Assembly: GCA_031549115.1 (NCBI GenBank)
Contig: JAVBQJ010000089.1
Coordinates: forward strand, 1-32,769
Length of the DNA stretch: 32,769 nucleotides
Direction of reading: 5' to 3'
Source of the DNA: JAVBQJ01 sp031549115
GTDB lineage: Bacteria; Verrucomicrobiota; Lentisphaeria; Victivallales; Victivallaceae
The notes under the pieces are model-generated. The model saw nothing but the letters and a program-made list of their open reading frames with translations. It made no database searches and had not been told where the DNA came from. Positions within the stretch are counted from its first letter, which is position 1. Every line of letters begins with the position of its first letter. Shown piece by piece: positions 7,596-15,816 of this stretch. The position numbers and the translations under genes were made by a program.

Positions 7596-7623
7596 AATAT
7601 AGCATTATTTTGCCGTTTTGCAA
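7596..7623 (-). promoter_or_regulatory. Promoter of the membrane glycosyltransferase gene
   Basis: On the minus strand TTGCAA (7618-7623), 16 bp and TATATT (7596-7601) predict a start near 7589 and a leader of about 68 nt. Both hexamers and the spacer length are the same as those in front of the radical SAM operon. Confidence 0.65.
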
Positions 7624-7656
7624 CGTGGAAAGCAAACGTTTCTCCATGTCTCTCGC

Positions 7657-7680
7657 CGGCAAACCGGATCGGTTTTGCCG
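7657..7680 (-). terminator. Stem-loop after the ankyrin gene, possible terminator
   Basis: Arms 7657-7666 and 7670-7680 pair (10 bp with one bulged base, 3-nt loop) directly after the TGA of the ankyrin gene. There is no T-tract, so it may be a weak or processing hairpin rather than an intrinsic terminator. It marks the end of the five-gene operon. Confidence 0.4.
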
Positions 7681-8580
7681 TCAGCGCTTCGGCTTGGGCT
7701 TGTTCATCCGGGCGGCGAGCACACGCGGCGGCAATAAACTGATGGTCTCGGGTTCTTTGGCGGCCGGAACCGGCGGCGGCAGCGTTTCCGGCACGACCAT
7801 TTTCACCATATGCGGTTCGAGCAGCGCCCGGATCCGGCGCCGCACTTTCGGCTCCGGGTTGCAGATGTGTTCCAGCGCGTCCCGGATGCGCCCCTGCGCC
7901 GGGGCGGCTCCGGCATTCAACAGAATGCGCACCGCATTCTCCGAGCCGCGCCGGACCGCCAGCTCCAGCGCCGACTGCCCGGCGGCATTGAGCATATTGA
8001 CCCGGGCTCCGGCGCCGAGCAGCAGCCAGAGCGCGTCGCCGGAAGCATCCAGATGCAGCGGCGTATTGCCGTCGCCATCCTTTGCCGTCGCCAGGGCTCC
8101 GGCCTGCAGCAGCGCGCGCACCAGCGGCATCCGGTCGGGCAGTTCGCCCGCCACCGCGGCATGCAGCACATTGCGGTTGCCGGCATCGGTCACCCGGATC
8201 CCGGCGCCGCGCCGGACCAGCTCCTCCACCATGCGGGGGCTGCCGGCATAAAACAGCGCCGTCCGGCGCGCCCCGTCCGGCGCGTCGATGGCAATTCCCG
8301 CCGCCGTCAGCGGCGCCACCAGCCGGACCTGGCCGCCGCGCACCGCCAGGTGCAACGCGGTTTGGCCGCATTCATTGACCGCCTGTGTCGCGATTCCGGC
8401 CTGGAGCAGCATTTGCGCCACGCCGATGGAGCCGCAATACGCCGCTTTGTGCAACGCGTTTTCGCCGAGGGGGTCGACGGCGTCACGCAGCGCCGGATAT
8501 TGCGCCAGCAACTCCCACGCGTCGTCCGCGCCCGGTTTTTCGGCCGCCGCCAGCCAACGGTAAAAAATCGATCTGTCCAT
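7681..8580 (-). CDS. Ankyrin-repeat protein, last gene of the AAA+/radical SAM operon
   Basis: The 299-residue product begins MDRSIFYRWLAAAEKP and contains about six ankyrin repeats between residues 30 and 250. Clear units include GENALHKAAYCGSIGVAQML, GQTALHLAVRGGQVRLV, RNVLHAAVAGE, GNTPLHLDASG and GQSALELAVRRGSENAVRIL. The last 45 residues are proline-rich and basic (ETLPPPVPAAKEPE, ending KPKPKR). No signal peptide or membrane helix is present, so it is a cytoplasmic protein-binding scaffold. Its ATG overlaps the TGA of the preceding gene (TGATG), implying coupled translation and probably fixed stoichiometry. It may present a client to the AAA+ protein; that is inference. Confidence 0.9.
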   Translation of the reverse strand: MDRSIFYRWLAAAEKPGADDAWELLAQYPALRDAVDPLGENALHKAAYCGSIGVAQMLLQAGIATQAVNECGQTALHLAVRGGQVRLVAPLTAAGIAIDAPDGARRTALFYAGSPRMVEELVRRGAGIRVTDAGNRNVLHAAVAGELPDRMPLVRALLQAGALATAKDGDGNTPLHLDASGDALWLLLGAGARVNMLNAAGQSALELAVRRGSENAVRILLNAGAAPAQGRIRDALEHICNPEPKVRRRIRALLEPHMVKMVVPETLPPPVPAAKEPETISLLPPRVLAARMNKPKPKR

Positions 8581-9890
8581 CAATTCCGTTCCCGCTCCCG
8601 CTGTTGATGTTTGGCGCGTTGCTTTTCGCCGTCGGCAGCCGCTTCGGCGCCGTGGCGTTCTCCGGGTGCCGCATCGGCGAAACCGGCGGCGTTGCCCCAG
8701 TCCGTCACCTCCCAGGACATGCCGAAACGCTCCTTGAGCCGCTCCTGCAGCGCCATTACCGCCGCGTGACAGTCGTGGCCGTCGCCGCGCGCTTCCGCCA
8801 CCTCGAAGGTGACCTCGCCGGACAACGGAATCGCGATATCGAAATCGCCGTCTCCGTCCGAACGCGGCGTCTGCCCCGAAATCCGGCACGGCTCATCGCG
8901 GTTGCCGGGATCGAACGACACGTCGAACTGCAGTTCGTCCAGCGTTGTCATGATCGCTTCGGCAATCCGGGCGCGCCGCTCCTGCCGGTCGCGGTTTTCT
9001 CCGGCTTCGGCAATGGCGCCCGGCAGCTCCGCCAGGTGCGCCGCGCCGGATGCCAGCGCCGCCTCCAATCCATCCCAGGCGGCCGGATGCGCCAGCGATT
9101 CGGCCTCCTGCAACGCCGCGTCGGCTTCGGCCAATCCGGTGGCCAGCTCCATTTGTTCGGGCGCACACCAATCGGCATAATCCTCCGGCAGCCGCGCCAG
9201 CCCGGCGGCCAGCTCCTCGCGCCGCGCCGCGATCGCTGCAAAGGCTTTCCGGTCGGCGATGCGCTCCAATATGCCGTTGAATTCCTCCGTCCCGGTAAAT
9301 TCCTGCAACACCTTGGCTTCGGCGCCAATGCCCCGGATGCTGTCGGCGAGCTCGCGTACCTGTCCGGCTATCGCATCGGAATCCCGTCCGGCCGAACGCA
9401 GCTCCGCCATCGCCTGATCGGCGGTTTGGCGGGCTTCGTCGGCTTCCCGGTATTCGGTATCGCGAAACCACTCCGTCGGCAGCCCGTTCTGCTCCATGCG
9501 CCGGTCTTCGTCGTAAAGGCGTTTGCGGAGCTCCCGGTCCCGGCGCTCCGCCAGTTTCACCAGACTATCGACCTGGTCCAGATGGCCCTTGACGCCGCCG
9601 AAGGAACCCTGCAACTCCATCATCCGGGCTTTGGCTTCGGCCAACTCCCGCTGCAGCGCCTGATGGCGGGCGGTCAGTTCGGCGCGTTCGTCGCATTCGC
9701 CGAGCTCGTCGATCCGTTTTCCGGCCGCGTCGAGGGCTTTCTGCGCGGCGGCCAACTCCCGTGTGGCCGCCGTCATGGCCGCCTGGCCGAGCCGGACCCG
9801 CTCCGCCGCCGCCCGTGCCCGGGCCTGTTGGATTGCCATAATGGTGAATTCTATGGCTTCGACTACCAACGAACGTTTTCTCCCGCTCAC
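8580..9890 (-). CDS. Coiled-coil protein with a small C-terminal domain, fourth gene of the operon
   Basis: The 436-residue protein starts at GTG 9890, which has GGAGGG 4 nt upstream. Residues about 8-300 are almost continuous charged helix (AAAERVRLGQAAMTAATREL, LTARHQALQRELAEAKARMM) and should form long coiled coils. Residues about 310-400 form a compact alpha/beta-like domain: LDELQFDVSFDP, DFDIAIPLSGEVTFEVAE, then DCHAAVMALQERLKERFG and the tryptophan-containing SWEVTDWGN. The last 30 residues are highly charged. I do not recognise the family with certainty. The C-terminal strand-strand-helix with DCxxA resembles the small DUF2997 proteins reported beside some Ycf46-like AAA+ genes, but that is from memory and weak. 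It is coupled to the ankyrin gene. Confidence 0.82.
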   Translation of the reverse strand: MSGRKRSLVVEAIEFTIMAIQQARARAAAERVRLGQAAMTAATRELAAAQKALDAAGKRIDELGECDERAELTARHQALQRELAEAKARMMELQGSFGGVKGHLDQVDSLVKLAERRDRELRKRLYDEDRRMEQNGLPTEWFRDTEYREADEARQTADQAMAELRSAGRDSDAIAGQVRELADSIRGIGAEAKVLQEFTGTEEFNGILERIADRKAFAAIAARREELAAGLARLPEDYADWCAPEQMELATGLAEADAALQEAESLAHPAAWDGLEAALASGAAHLAELPGAIAEAGENRDRQERRARIAEAIMTTLDELQFDVSFDPGNRDEPCRISGQTPRSDGDGDFDIAIPLSGEVTFEVAEARGDGHDCHAAVMALQERLKERFGMSWEVTDWGNAAGFADAAPGERHGAEAAADGEKQRAKHQQRERERN

Positions 9891-9900
9891 GTTGCCCTCC

Positions 9901-10908
9901 TTACGCTTTCGCCGACGCGTCGTCGGCGGGAAGAAGTTTCCACAATTCGGCCAATTTGTTTTGCAGCTTGGCCATTTTCGCCAGTTCGGGGGCCCGCTGC
10001 AATTCGTTCAGCGCGTTGCGCGTTTCCTGCAACTGCGACTGCATGGTTTCCGCCGACTCCCGTATTTGCCGGCATTCCTGCTCCAACGCTTCGGTTTGTG
10101 CGCGATTGGAGACGATCTCCTGCCGCGCGTGTTCCAGTGCCGCCTGCGCTTTTTCCCGCGCCGCCTGGATATCCTTGCGCTCGGTGCGCAATCCGGTCAA
10201 CTCCTTTTCCAGCGCCTGCAGCTCGTTCCGCCCGGTTTCCACCGGCGCCAGCAGTTGCTCGCGCTCCAGCCGCAGCGCCTCATGGCGTCCCTGGAAGTTT
10301 GCAGTTTCACTTTTCAAGGCCGCGATCTGCGTTTCCAACGCGGCAATGGAGCTCTGCAGCGCATCGCGGGCGGCGGCGTTGTCGCGCACGGTACCGGCAA
10401 CCTGGTCGAGCTTCCACTCCAGCCGCGCCAGCGCCATTTCCTGGTTGATTACCTGCCACGCCTGCGGCTGCTGCCGGACGCGCTCCAGCCAGAGCGACTG
10501 CAATTCCAGCAGCCGCGCCGCGTACTCCTGCTGTCTGCCGACGAAATCCTGCGCCGCCGGCGCGGTCAATTCGGCGATTTTCCGGTCGATCCACGCCATC
10601 CGGTCGCGGTGCCGGTCGGCGGCGCACCGGGCGAAGTGGGTCAACATCGCGACACTGTCGGCGTCGGCGGCCGGCTGCTCCACCAGCAGCAGCAGCAGAA
10701 TATCGGTATAGGCATTGGCGCCGGTGCCGGTGAAGCGGTCCAGCAGCAGCTCCTGCTTGTCCGCGTCGAAGTCGCTGAATACCGTCACCCAGTCCGCCGG
10801 CTGCCGCAGCGCCAGCACCGCCGCCGGCAGCCACGCTTCATCCGGCAAACGCAACACCGGGTCCAGCAGCGGGTCCAGCAGAGTTTTCAATTGTTCGCTT
10901 TTATCCAT
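9901..10908 (-). CDS. Coiled-coil protein, third gene of the operon
   Basis: The 335-residue protein has an N-terminal part of about 150 residues rich in leucine and tryptophan (KTLLDPLLDPVLRLPDEAWL, DILLLLLVEQPAADADSV). A long coiled coil follows at about 165-320, with regular heptads in ALETQIAALKSETANFQGRH and LRTERKDIQAAREKAQAAL. The end, KLAELWKLLPADDASAKA, is helical. There is no signal peptide; the LLLLL run is too short and too close to charges for a confident membrane helix. ATG 10908 has AAGGAT 6 nt upstream and lies 3 bp after the stop of the AAA+ gene. Function unknown. Its architecture suits an adaptor or tether for the AAA+ protein. Confidence 0.82.
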   Translation of the reverse strand: MDKSEQLKTLLDPLLDPVLRLPDEAWLPAAVLALRQPADWVTVFSDFDADKQELLLDRFTGTGANAYTDILLLLLVEQPAADADSVAMLTHFARCAADRHRDRMAWIDRKIAELTAPAAQDFVGRQQEYAARLLELQSLWLERVRQQPQAWQVINQEMALARLEWKLDQVAGTVRDNAAARDALQSSIAALETQIAALKSETANFQGRHEALRLEREQLLAPVETGRNELQALEKELTGLRTERKDIQAAREKAQAALEHARQEIVSNRAQTEALEQECRQIRESAETMQSQLQETRNALNELQRAPELAKMAKLQNKLAELWKLLPADDASAKA

Positions 10909-10911
10909 GCT

Positions 10912-13404
10912 TTATCCTTGTTTCAAGTCGTCGGTCAAGAGACGGCGCGGATCGACCTCTTCGTCATTTTTGCGCGCCCGGATCACCCGGGCTTTCATCC
11001 GGCTCAGGGCGGCTTCCACCACGCCGAGCACCCAGCCGGCGTTGCCGAAGCTCTCGCGCCGCGTCCGGATCGCGTCGGCGGCCAGCTGTTCGAGCGCCGG
11101 GAAGAACCCATCCTCCACCGTATAATTTCGGGCCGCAATGGCGCGGCGCGCCAGCTCGGCGCAATCCCGGGGCTGAAAGTTTTCGAATACGATCGTATGG
11201 CCGATCCGCCGTTCCAACCCGTCGTTGAGCCGGAATAAGCGTCCCATGTTCCCCGGATACCCGGCCAGGATCAGAATCACCGACGCATTCGCCGGCAGGG
11301 TGATTTCGCCGACCAGCGCGGTCACCGCCTGGCGCCCGAACTCCTGATTGTCGGCCAACGCGTACGCTTCGTCGATGAAAAGAATTCCGCCCTGCGCCCG
11401 CGCAAACGCATCGCCCACCTTGGGCGCCGTCTGCCCGACGTATTCGCCGATCAGGTCCTTTGCCGTCACCACCAGCGCATCCGGCCGCTCGGTCACCCCG
11501 AGGCCGTACAAATAACGCGCCATGATCTGCGCCATCGTGCTCTTTCCGGTGCCGGGCGGGCCGACGAAGACCATGTTGCCGGGGTGGGTGTTAACTCCGC
11601 CGTCGGCGGCGGCGTTGAATTCCATATCGTACTCGAGGTTGTCCATCACCGTCTGAATCATCCGGCGCGGCGCGCTCAAGCCGACCATCCGCTCCAACTC
11701 CTGCTGCGCCAGGGCGATATCCTCTTCGCGCCGCTCCAGTAGTGGCGGCAGATGGATCAATTGGATCGTTTGCTCTCCCAGCTCCAGCTTCGAGCGCACC
11801 GCTTCGACCAGCATCCGGACCGCGCGCGCGTTGCCGGAGTGCGCCCGGTGGCTGCGCGCGCTCAAAATCGACCGGATCCGCGCTTCGACGCCGTCGGCGC
11901 ACGCCAGATCGCGCGTCTGGCGCCGGAAGATTTCCCACAGCTCGGATACCGAATAATCCTTGAACAAGAAGCGGTATTGCGGCGGAAACCGGCTGTCCAT
12001 CCCTGGATCGAGCCGCCAGAAACCGGCGATGCGGCTCGAATAGCCGGCGCCGATGAACACCATCTCATGGCGGTAGTTTTCCAGCGCCGGTACCAGCATG
12101 TCCTTGATCTCCCGCGCCGGCGCGGTGTCGGCGGCTTCGCCGAGCTGATGGATTTCATCGAAAAACAACACCCCGCCCCGCGCCTGTTCCAGCATCCGCC
12201 GGAAGCGGCTGCCGGTCTCTCCGGCATATTCGCTTTTCAATTCGCCGAAACCGGTCTCGACCAACTGCCCTCCGGACAGCAGGCCCAGCGCTTTCAAATA
12301 TTGCCCGACCAGCCGCGCCACCTCGGTCTTTCCGGTTCCGGGGTTGCCGAGAAACAGCATGTGGCGGGTTTCCGCCGGCGGCGTTTGCCCGGCCAGCAGC
12401 ATTTTCCGGTCGCGCTCCACCGTCAGTTCCAGCCGCTTCAATACGCCTTTGACCTCGGAGAGTCCGACCAGGGCATCGAGTTTCCCGCGCACCCTGGCGA
12501 TCGCGTCGCGGTCGAGCTCCGGCAGATTGAGAAAATCCCCCAGCGCCAGCAGCGGACGCGTTTTGCCGCCGTTGCGATGCCGTGCCACCACGCTGATCAC
12601 ACTGTCCAGCGCGCTGCGCAAATCGCCGCCGCGGCCGACCTGCCAGGTGGCGATCTCCCGGAGATCGCGGATCAGAAAGTCTTCGCGCGCGCTCAGCCGC
12701 AGCAGCGCCTGCCCGACTTCGGCGGCCTCCGGCGCCGCGACGGTCAATGCCCCGTTGCGGCTGGTACCGTGCTTGTCATCGAATAATCCGGTCTGCCCGT
12801 TCTGGTAGGCGGTCGACGACGCGAACACCAGGATTGCGCTCGAGCTGACATTGACGCACCAGTCGGTCAGGATCGTCCGGCGCAATTCATTCTGTACGAG
12901 CTCGTCGCCGTTGGCCGCCTGGGTCAACAGATAGGTGATATCCTCGACGATCAGCATGACCCGTTCGTTGTCGGGGCGGCGCCGGGCCACGAAGGGGGAG
13001 ATCCGGCTGAAGATATTCTTCATACGCTGCGCCATGCCGCCGGCGGCCTGCGCGGTATTTTCCGGCGCCTCCGGGGGCTCGGCCGCGGCACGGTTTTCAG
13101 CGCCGCCGGAAAAATTCTTGCCGTATTTCGGCCGCCGGGTCTCGCCGGAGCTCTGAAACAGCTGCTGCGCCGCCGCCGGATCGGCGGAACCGGTGAATTC
13201 CAGCTCCCCCGCGCCGGTTAAAACCGCCACCGCGACGAAATCGTGCCGCCGCGCCCACGCTTCCAGCGAATGCCGCAGCGTCAGGCAGCCGTACCAGGCG
13301 TCCAGATAGTAGACGTCTTCGGTCATGCCGTCCAGCGCCCAGATACGCTTGCCGCCGGTTTGCAGTACCCGGTCGAAGGTGTCCAGAAAACGATGCTGTC
13401 CCAC
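10912..13404 (-). CDS. Large AAA+ ATPase with two CbxX/CfxQ-type modules and a degenerate N-terminal module
   Basis: The 830-residue protein has two complete AAA+ modules of the CbxX/CfxQ (CbbX, SpoVK-like) kind. Module one has Walker A GNPGTGKT (353-360), Walker B GVLFFDE (411-417) and an arginine-finger region GMDSRF (468-472). Module two has GPPGTGKS (615-622), GILFIDE (673-679), the CbxX-type AGYPGNM and GLERRIG (729-735). Residues 1-290 look like a third, degenerate AAA domain: a Walker-B-like VMLIVEDITYLL and a sensor-like SAILVFASS but no P-loop. That plan recalls cyanobacterial Ycf46. The start is GTG 13404 with AAGGA upstream. CbbX remodels Rubisco; no Rubisco gene is here, so the client is different and unknown. 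Confidence 0.93.
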   Translation of the reverse strand: MGQHRFLDTFDRVLQTGGKRIWALDGMTEDVYYLDAWYGCLTLRHSLEAWARRHDFVAVAVLTGAGELEFTGSADPAAAQQLFQSSGETRRPKYGKNFSGGAENRAAAEPPEAPENTAQAAGGMAQRMKNIFSRISPFVARRRPDNERVMLIVEDITYLLTQAANGDELVQNELRRTILTDWCVNVSSSAILVFASSTAYQNGQTGLFDDKHGTSRNGALTVAAPEAAEVGQALLRLSAREDFLIRDLREIATWQVGRGGDLRSALDSVISVVARHRNGGKTRPLLALGDFLNLPELDRDAIARVRGKLDALVGLSEVKGVLKRLELTVERDRKMLLAGQTPPAETRHMLFLGNPGTGKTEVARLVGQYLKALGLLSGGQLVETGFGELKSEYAGETGSRFRRMLEQARGGVLFFDEIHQLGEAADTAPAREIKDMLVPALENYRHEMVFIGAGYSSRIAGFWRLDPGMDSRFPPQYRFLFKDYSVSELWEIFRRQTRDLACADGVEARIRSILSARSHRAHSGNARAVRMLVEAVRSKLELGEQTIQLIHLPPLLERREEDIALAQQELERMVGLSAPRRMIQTVMDNLEYDMEFNAAADGGVNTHPGNMVFVGPPGTGKSTMAQIMARYLYGLGVTERPDALVVTAKDLIGEYVGQTAPKVGDAFARAQGGILFIDEAYALADNQEFGRQAVTALVGEITLPANASVILILAGYPGNMGRLFRLNDGLERRIGHTIVFENFQPRDCAELARRAIAARNYTVEDGFFPALEQLAADAIRTRRESFGNAGWVLGVVEAALSRMKARVIRARKNDEEVDPRRLLTDDLKQG

Positions 13405-13413
13405 TTTTAGTCC

Positions 13414-14034
13414 TTATTTCCAATCCGGCAGCCGCAGTCCGCTTTGGGCCAGCCGCCGCCGGAAATTCGTCACAAAGCCCGGCGGCGGCAACCCGGTCAA
13501 CGCGAGATTGCCGTCGCCATCCAATTCCAATTGCCACTCGCGCTGCTCCGGCGCTTCCATGCGTTCGCCCGCCGGTGTCAAACGATGCACGGTCTGGTTC
13601 GACGACCCCGCCAAAGGGCGGCCGTCATCCAACTCCTGCCGGTAATCGCCGTCGATCAGCCAGTCCGTCAGCGCCAGCAGCGCCGCGCTTCCGGGCAGGC
13701 AATCCGCCGCCAGTTCGCCGCGCTGCCAACCGGAATAGAGAATCACATTCAGCCCGGCGGCGCGCAGCGGCGCCAGCAGTGCCGCCACCGCGGCGGCCTG
13801 TTCCGCCGGTTCGCCGCCGGAGACGGTGATTCCATCCGGGTGCGCCGCCAGAATTTTTCGAGCCAGCGCCTCCGGATCGACCGCTTCGCCGCCATTGTGC
13901 GGCTGCATTTCCGGCGCCACGCACCCCGGGCAACGGCGTGAACACCCCTGCACCCAGACGACGGCGCGCCGTCCGGGACCCAGGAGCCGCTCCACCCCGG
14001 AACTCCAATGGCTGATCCGCAAAAAATCCTTCAT
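13414..14034 (-). CDS. Short radical SAM 4Fe-4S protein (NrdG/PflA-like), first gene of the operon
   Basis: From ATG 14034 the protein is 206 residues. It carries the radical SAM cluster motif C-x3-C-x2-C in VQGCSRRCPGC (C31, C35, C38) and an SAM-binding TVSGGEPAEQ. The small size and the WVQGCSRRCPGC style match the single-cluster activating enzymes NrdG and PflA, which cleave S-adenosylmethionine to a 5'-deoxyadenosyl radical and make a glycyl radical on a partner. No glycyl-radical enzyme is encoded here, so the target is unknown and could be an operon partner. The open frame extends to 14115, but the promoter -10 box ends 6 nt before ATG 14034, so translation should begin there without a leader. 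The C-terminal 60 residues are beta-rich. Confidence 0.9.
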   Translation of the reverse strand: MKDFLRISHWSSGVERLLGPGRRAVVWVQGCSRRCPGCVAPEMQPHNGGEAVDPEALARKILAAHPDGITVSGGEPAEQAAAVAALLAPLRAAGLNVILYSGWQRGELAADCLPGSAALLALTDWLIDGDYRQELDDGRPLAGSSNQTVHRLTPAGERMEAPEQREWQLELDGDGNLALTGLPPPGFVTNFRRRLAQSGLRLPDWK

Positions 14035-14040
14035 ATCGGA

Positions 14041-14068
14041 AATATACGCAGACTTCGCCGAATTGCAA
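14041..14068 (-). promoter_or_regulatory. Promoter of the five-gene operon, predicting a leaderless mRNA
   Basis: On the minus strand TTGCAA (14063-14068), 16 bp and TATATT (14041-14046) are followed by only 6 nt before the ATG at 14034. The predicted first transcribed base is the A of that ATG, and no Shine-Dalgarno is present. The four downstream genes do have ribosome-binding sites. Confidence 0.65.
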
Positions 14069-14086
14069 CCATCCGGCATGGAAAAG

Positions 14087-15811
14087 TCAGCGTTTCCCCG
14101 TCGGTCGAACCGCATCGACCACCAACAGCGGCACTTCGCCTTCTTTACCGTAGAGTTTGCCGTAATATTGCATCTCCGCCGCCGGGTCGAACGACACCGA
14201 TTCGGGAATGCATACGGTGACGTCGGAAACGGGACCTCCGGGCACGGCCGAAAAAGCGTAAGCGTTCATCGCGCCGCACCCGTCGATATCACGGGTAACC
14301 TGCGGCAGCGCTGCGGTGGCGGCGCCGGTCAGGATCGCTTTTTTGCCGTTGAATTCGCGCTCCAGCTGGTTCAAACGGACCGCGGTATAGCGTTCCGGCA
14401 TCCACGGCGCCAGCAGCGACAATCCGACCCACACCACCGCCATGGCGACCAGCGCGGACAAGAGGCCGATTTTGAGCCATTGGAAAAAGCCCATATGCGC
14501 ATGCGCCCGCTTTTCCAGCATCCCGAGCGCGACGATGTTCGCGGTCGAACCGATCATGGTGATATTGCCGCCGATGCAGGCGCCGAACAGGAGCGCCCAC
14601 CACAGCGGCATTCCGTTGATGCTCAACGACAGCTCTTCGATCACCGGACAGAAGGCGGCGACGAAGATCACATTGTCGACGAATGCCGAACCGACCGCGG
14701 AAATCGCCATGATCGACGGGATCAGCACCGCCGGCGAATTGCCGCAGACACTGGTGAACGCTCCGGCCATTTTCAACGCCACGCCGGTATGTTCGAGCGT
14801 TCCGGCGATGGCGAACAGCAGCATGAAAAACAGCAGCGTCCACCAGTCGACTTCACGCTCGACATAGTGCCGCGCCCGGTTCGGCCGCAGGATCATCACC
14901 ACGCCGGCGCAGACCAGAGGCGCGATGATCAGGACGCTGTTCGGCCGCAGTCCCAGCCAGTTTTCCAGCGAATGATGCGATGCGATCGCCAGAATCGACG
15001 CCAGCAAAAGAATCAGGCCGGGCACGAACGGCACCTCCACCGTCGGCGCCAGCGTCAGATTGCGCGACAAGCGCTCTTTCAGGTTGACATCGAACTGCGC
15101 CAGATCCTTGCGGTAATAAAAGATGGTCAGCGCGATCGTCACCGCCAGCGCCGCCAGCATCAACGGAAACGACCATATCAGGAAGTCGCCGAAGCTCAAT
15201 TGCGCCTTGGTGCCGATGAAAATTCCGACCGGATTTCCCATCATCGTTCCGGCGCTGCCGACGTTGGTGCACAATACCGCGATCAGGATATACGGCGTCG
15301 GATTCAGCTTCAACCGGTCCGAAACCTGAAAGATCAAGGTGGAAATGAAAATGATGCTGGTCACCTCGTCCACCGCGCACGCCAGCAGCGCGCTCGCCGC
15401 CGCGGTGACGGCGATGAATTTTTTCCCGGAAATATTCGGCATCGCCACGATCAGCTGTACCACCCAGGTGAAAAAACCGAGGTCGCGCAACGCGCCGACG
15501 ACGATCATCATCCCGACCAGAAACAGGATCACATCCAGCGCCGATGATTGGACGAACTCCGGAATGGTCAGTGAGCTCGTACAGATCAGCACCGCCAGCC
15601 CGAGAAACGCGATCGCCAGCCGGAAGCCCCAGAACATCAGCGTCCCCATGATGATCGCGATGAATACCGCGCACGCGGTCGATTGCTGCAGGGTCAACCC
15701 CAGCGAGGCTCCGGAAAGCCCGAGCCCGAAGCTGACCGCCAGCATGATGCCGAAGCGGGTCAGCATTCCCGACAGCGGCAGCGCCGCACCGGTCGATTCT
15801 TCTTCATGCAT
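14087..15811 (-). CDS. NhaD/ArsB-type ion transporter with a soluble C-terminal tail
   Basis: The 574-residue protein has about 12 membrane helices and the two inverted halves of the ion-transporter superfamily. Diagnostic segments are LLACAVDEVTSIIFIS and VLCTNVGSAGTMMGNPVGI in the first half, and ISAVGSAFVDNVIFVAAF and FGACIGGNITMIGSTANIVALG in the second, a pattern strongest in NhaD sodium/proton antiporters and related ArsB/CitM carriers. Whether it moves Na+/H+ or an anion cannot be settled. After the last helix (about residue 480) comes an unusual hydrophilic extension of about 90 residues with TVCIPESVSFDPAAEMQYY. The gene lies 5 bp after the PTS-IIA/CBS gene, so that protein probably controls it. 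Confidence 0.88.
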   Translation of the reverse strand: MHEEESTGAALPLSGMLTRFGIMLAVSFGLGLSGASLGLTLQQSTACAVFIAIIMGTLMFWGFRLAIAFLGLAVLICTSSLTIPEFVQSSALDVILFLVGMMIVVGALRDLGFFTWVVQLIVAMPNISGKKFIAVTAAASALLACAVDEVTSIIFISTLIFQVSDRLKLNPTPYILIAVLCTNVGSAGTMMGNPVGIFIGTKAQLSFGDFLIWSFPLMLAALAVTIALTIFYYRKDLAQFDVNLKERLSRNLTLAPTVEVPFVPGLILLLASILAIASHHSLENWLGLRPNSVLIIAPLVCAGVVMILRPNRARHYVEREVDWWTLLFFMLLFAIAGTLEHTGVALKMAGAFTSVCGNSPAVLIPSIMAISAVGSAFVDNVIFVAAFCPVIEELSLSINGMPLWWALLFGACIGGNITMIGSTANIVALGMLEKRAHAHMGFFQWLKIGLLSALVAMAVVWVGLSLLAPWMPERYTAVRLNQLEREFNGKKAILTGAATAALPQVTRDIDGCGAMNAYAFSAVPGGPVSDVTVCIPESVSFDPAAEMQYYGKLYGKEGEVPLLVVDAVRPTGKR

Positions 15812-15816
15812 AAGAC

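Noticed and set aside
8385..10448. Very long plus-strand open frame over the coiled-coil genes
   Set aside because: Arginine/alanine-rich shadow of the high-GC minus-strand genes, which have ribosome-binding sites, coupling and sensible protein sequence.
10912..13404. Calling the AAA+ protein CbbX (Rubisco activase)
   Set aside because: CbbX is about 300 residues with one module and lies by Rubisco genes; this has two modules, an extra N-terminal region and no Rubisco nearby.
7681..14034. Calling the five-gene operon a phage-defence system
   Set aside because: No nuclease, toxin, nucleotide cyclase or other effector is visible and it is not in a mobile-element setting; kept as unknown function.
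13826..15547. 573-residue plus-strand frame over the transporter gene
   Set aside because: Histidine/arginine-rich shadow; the minus strand gives a clear 12-helix transporter with family motifs.
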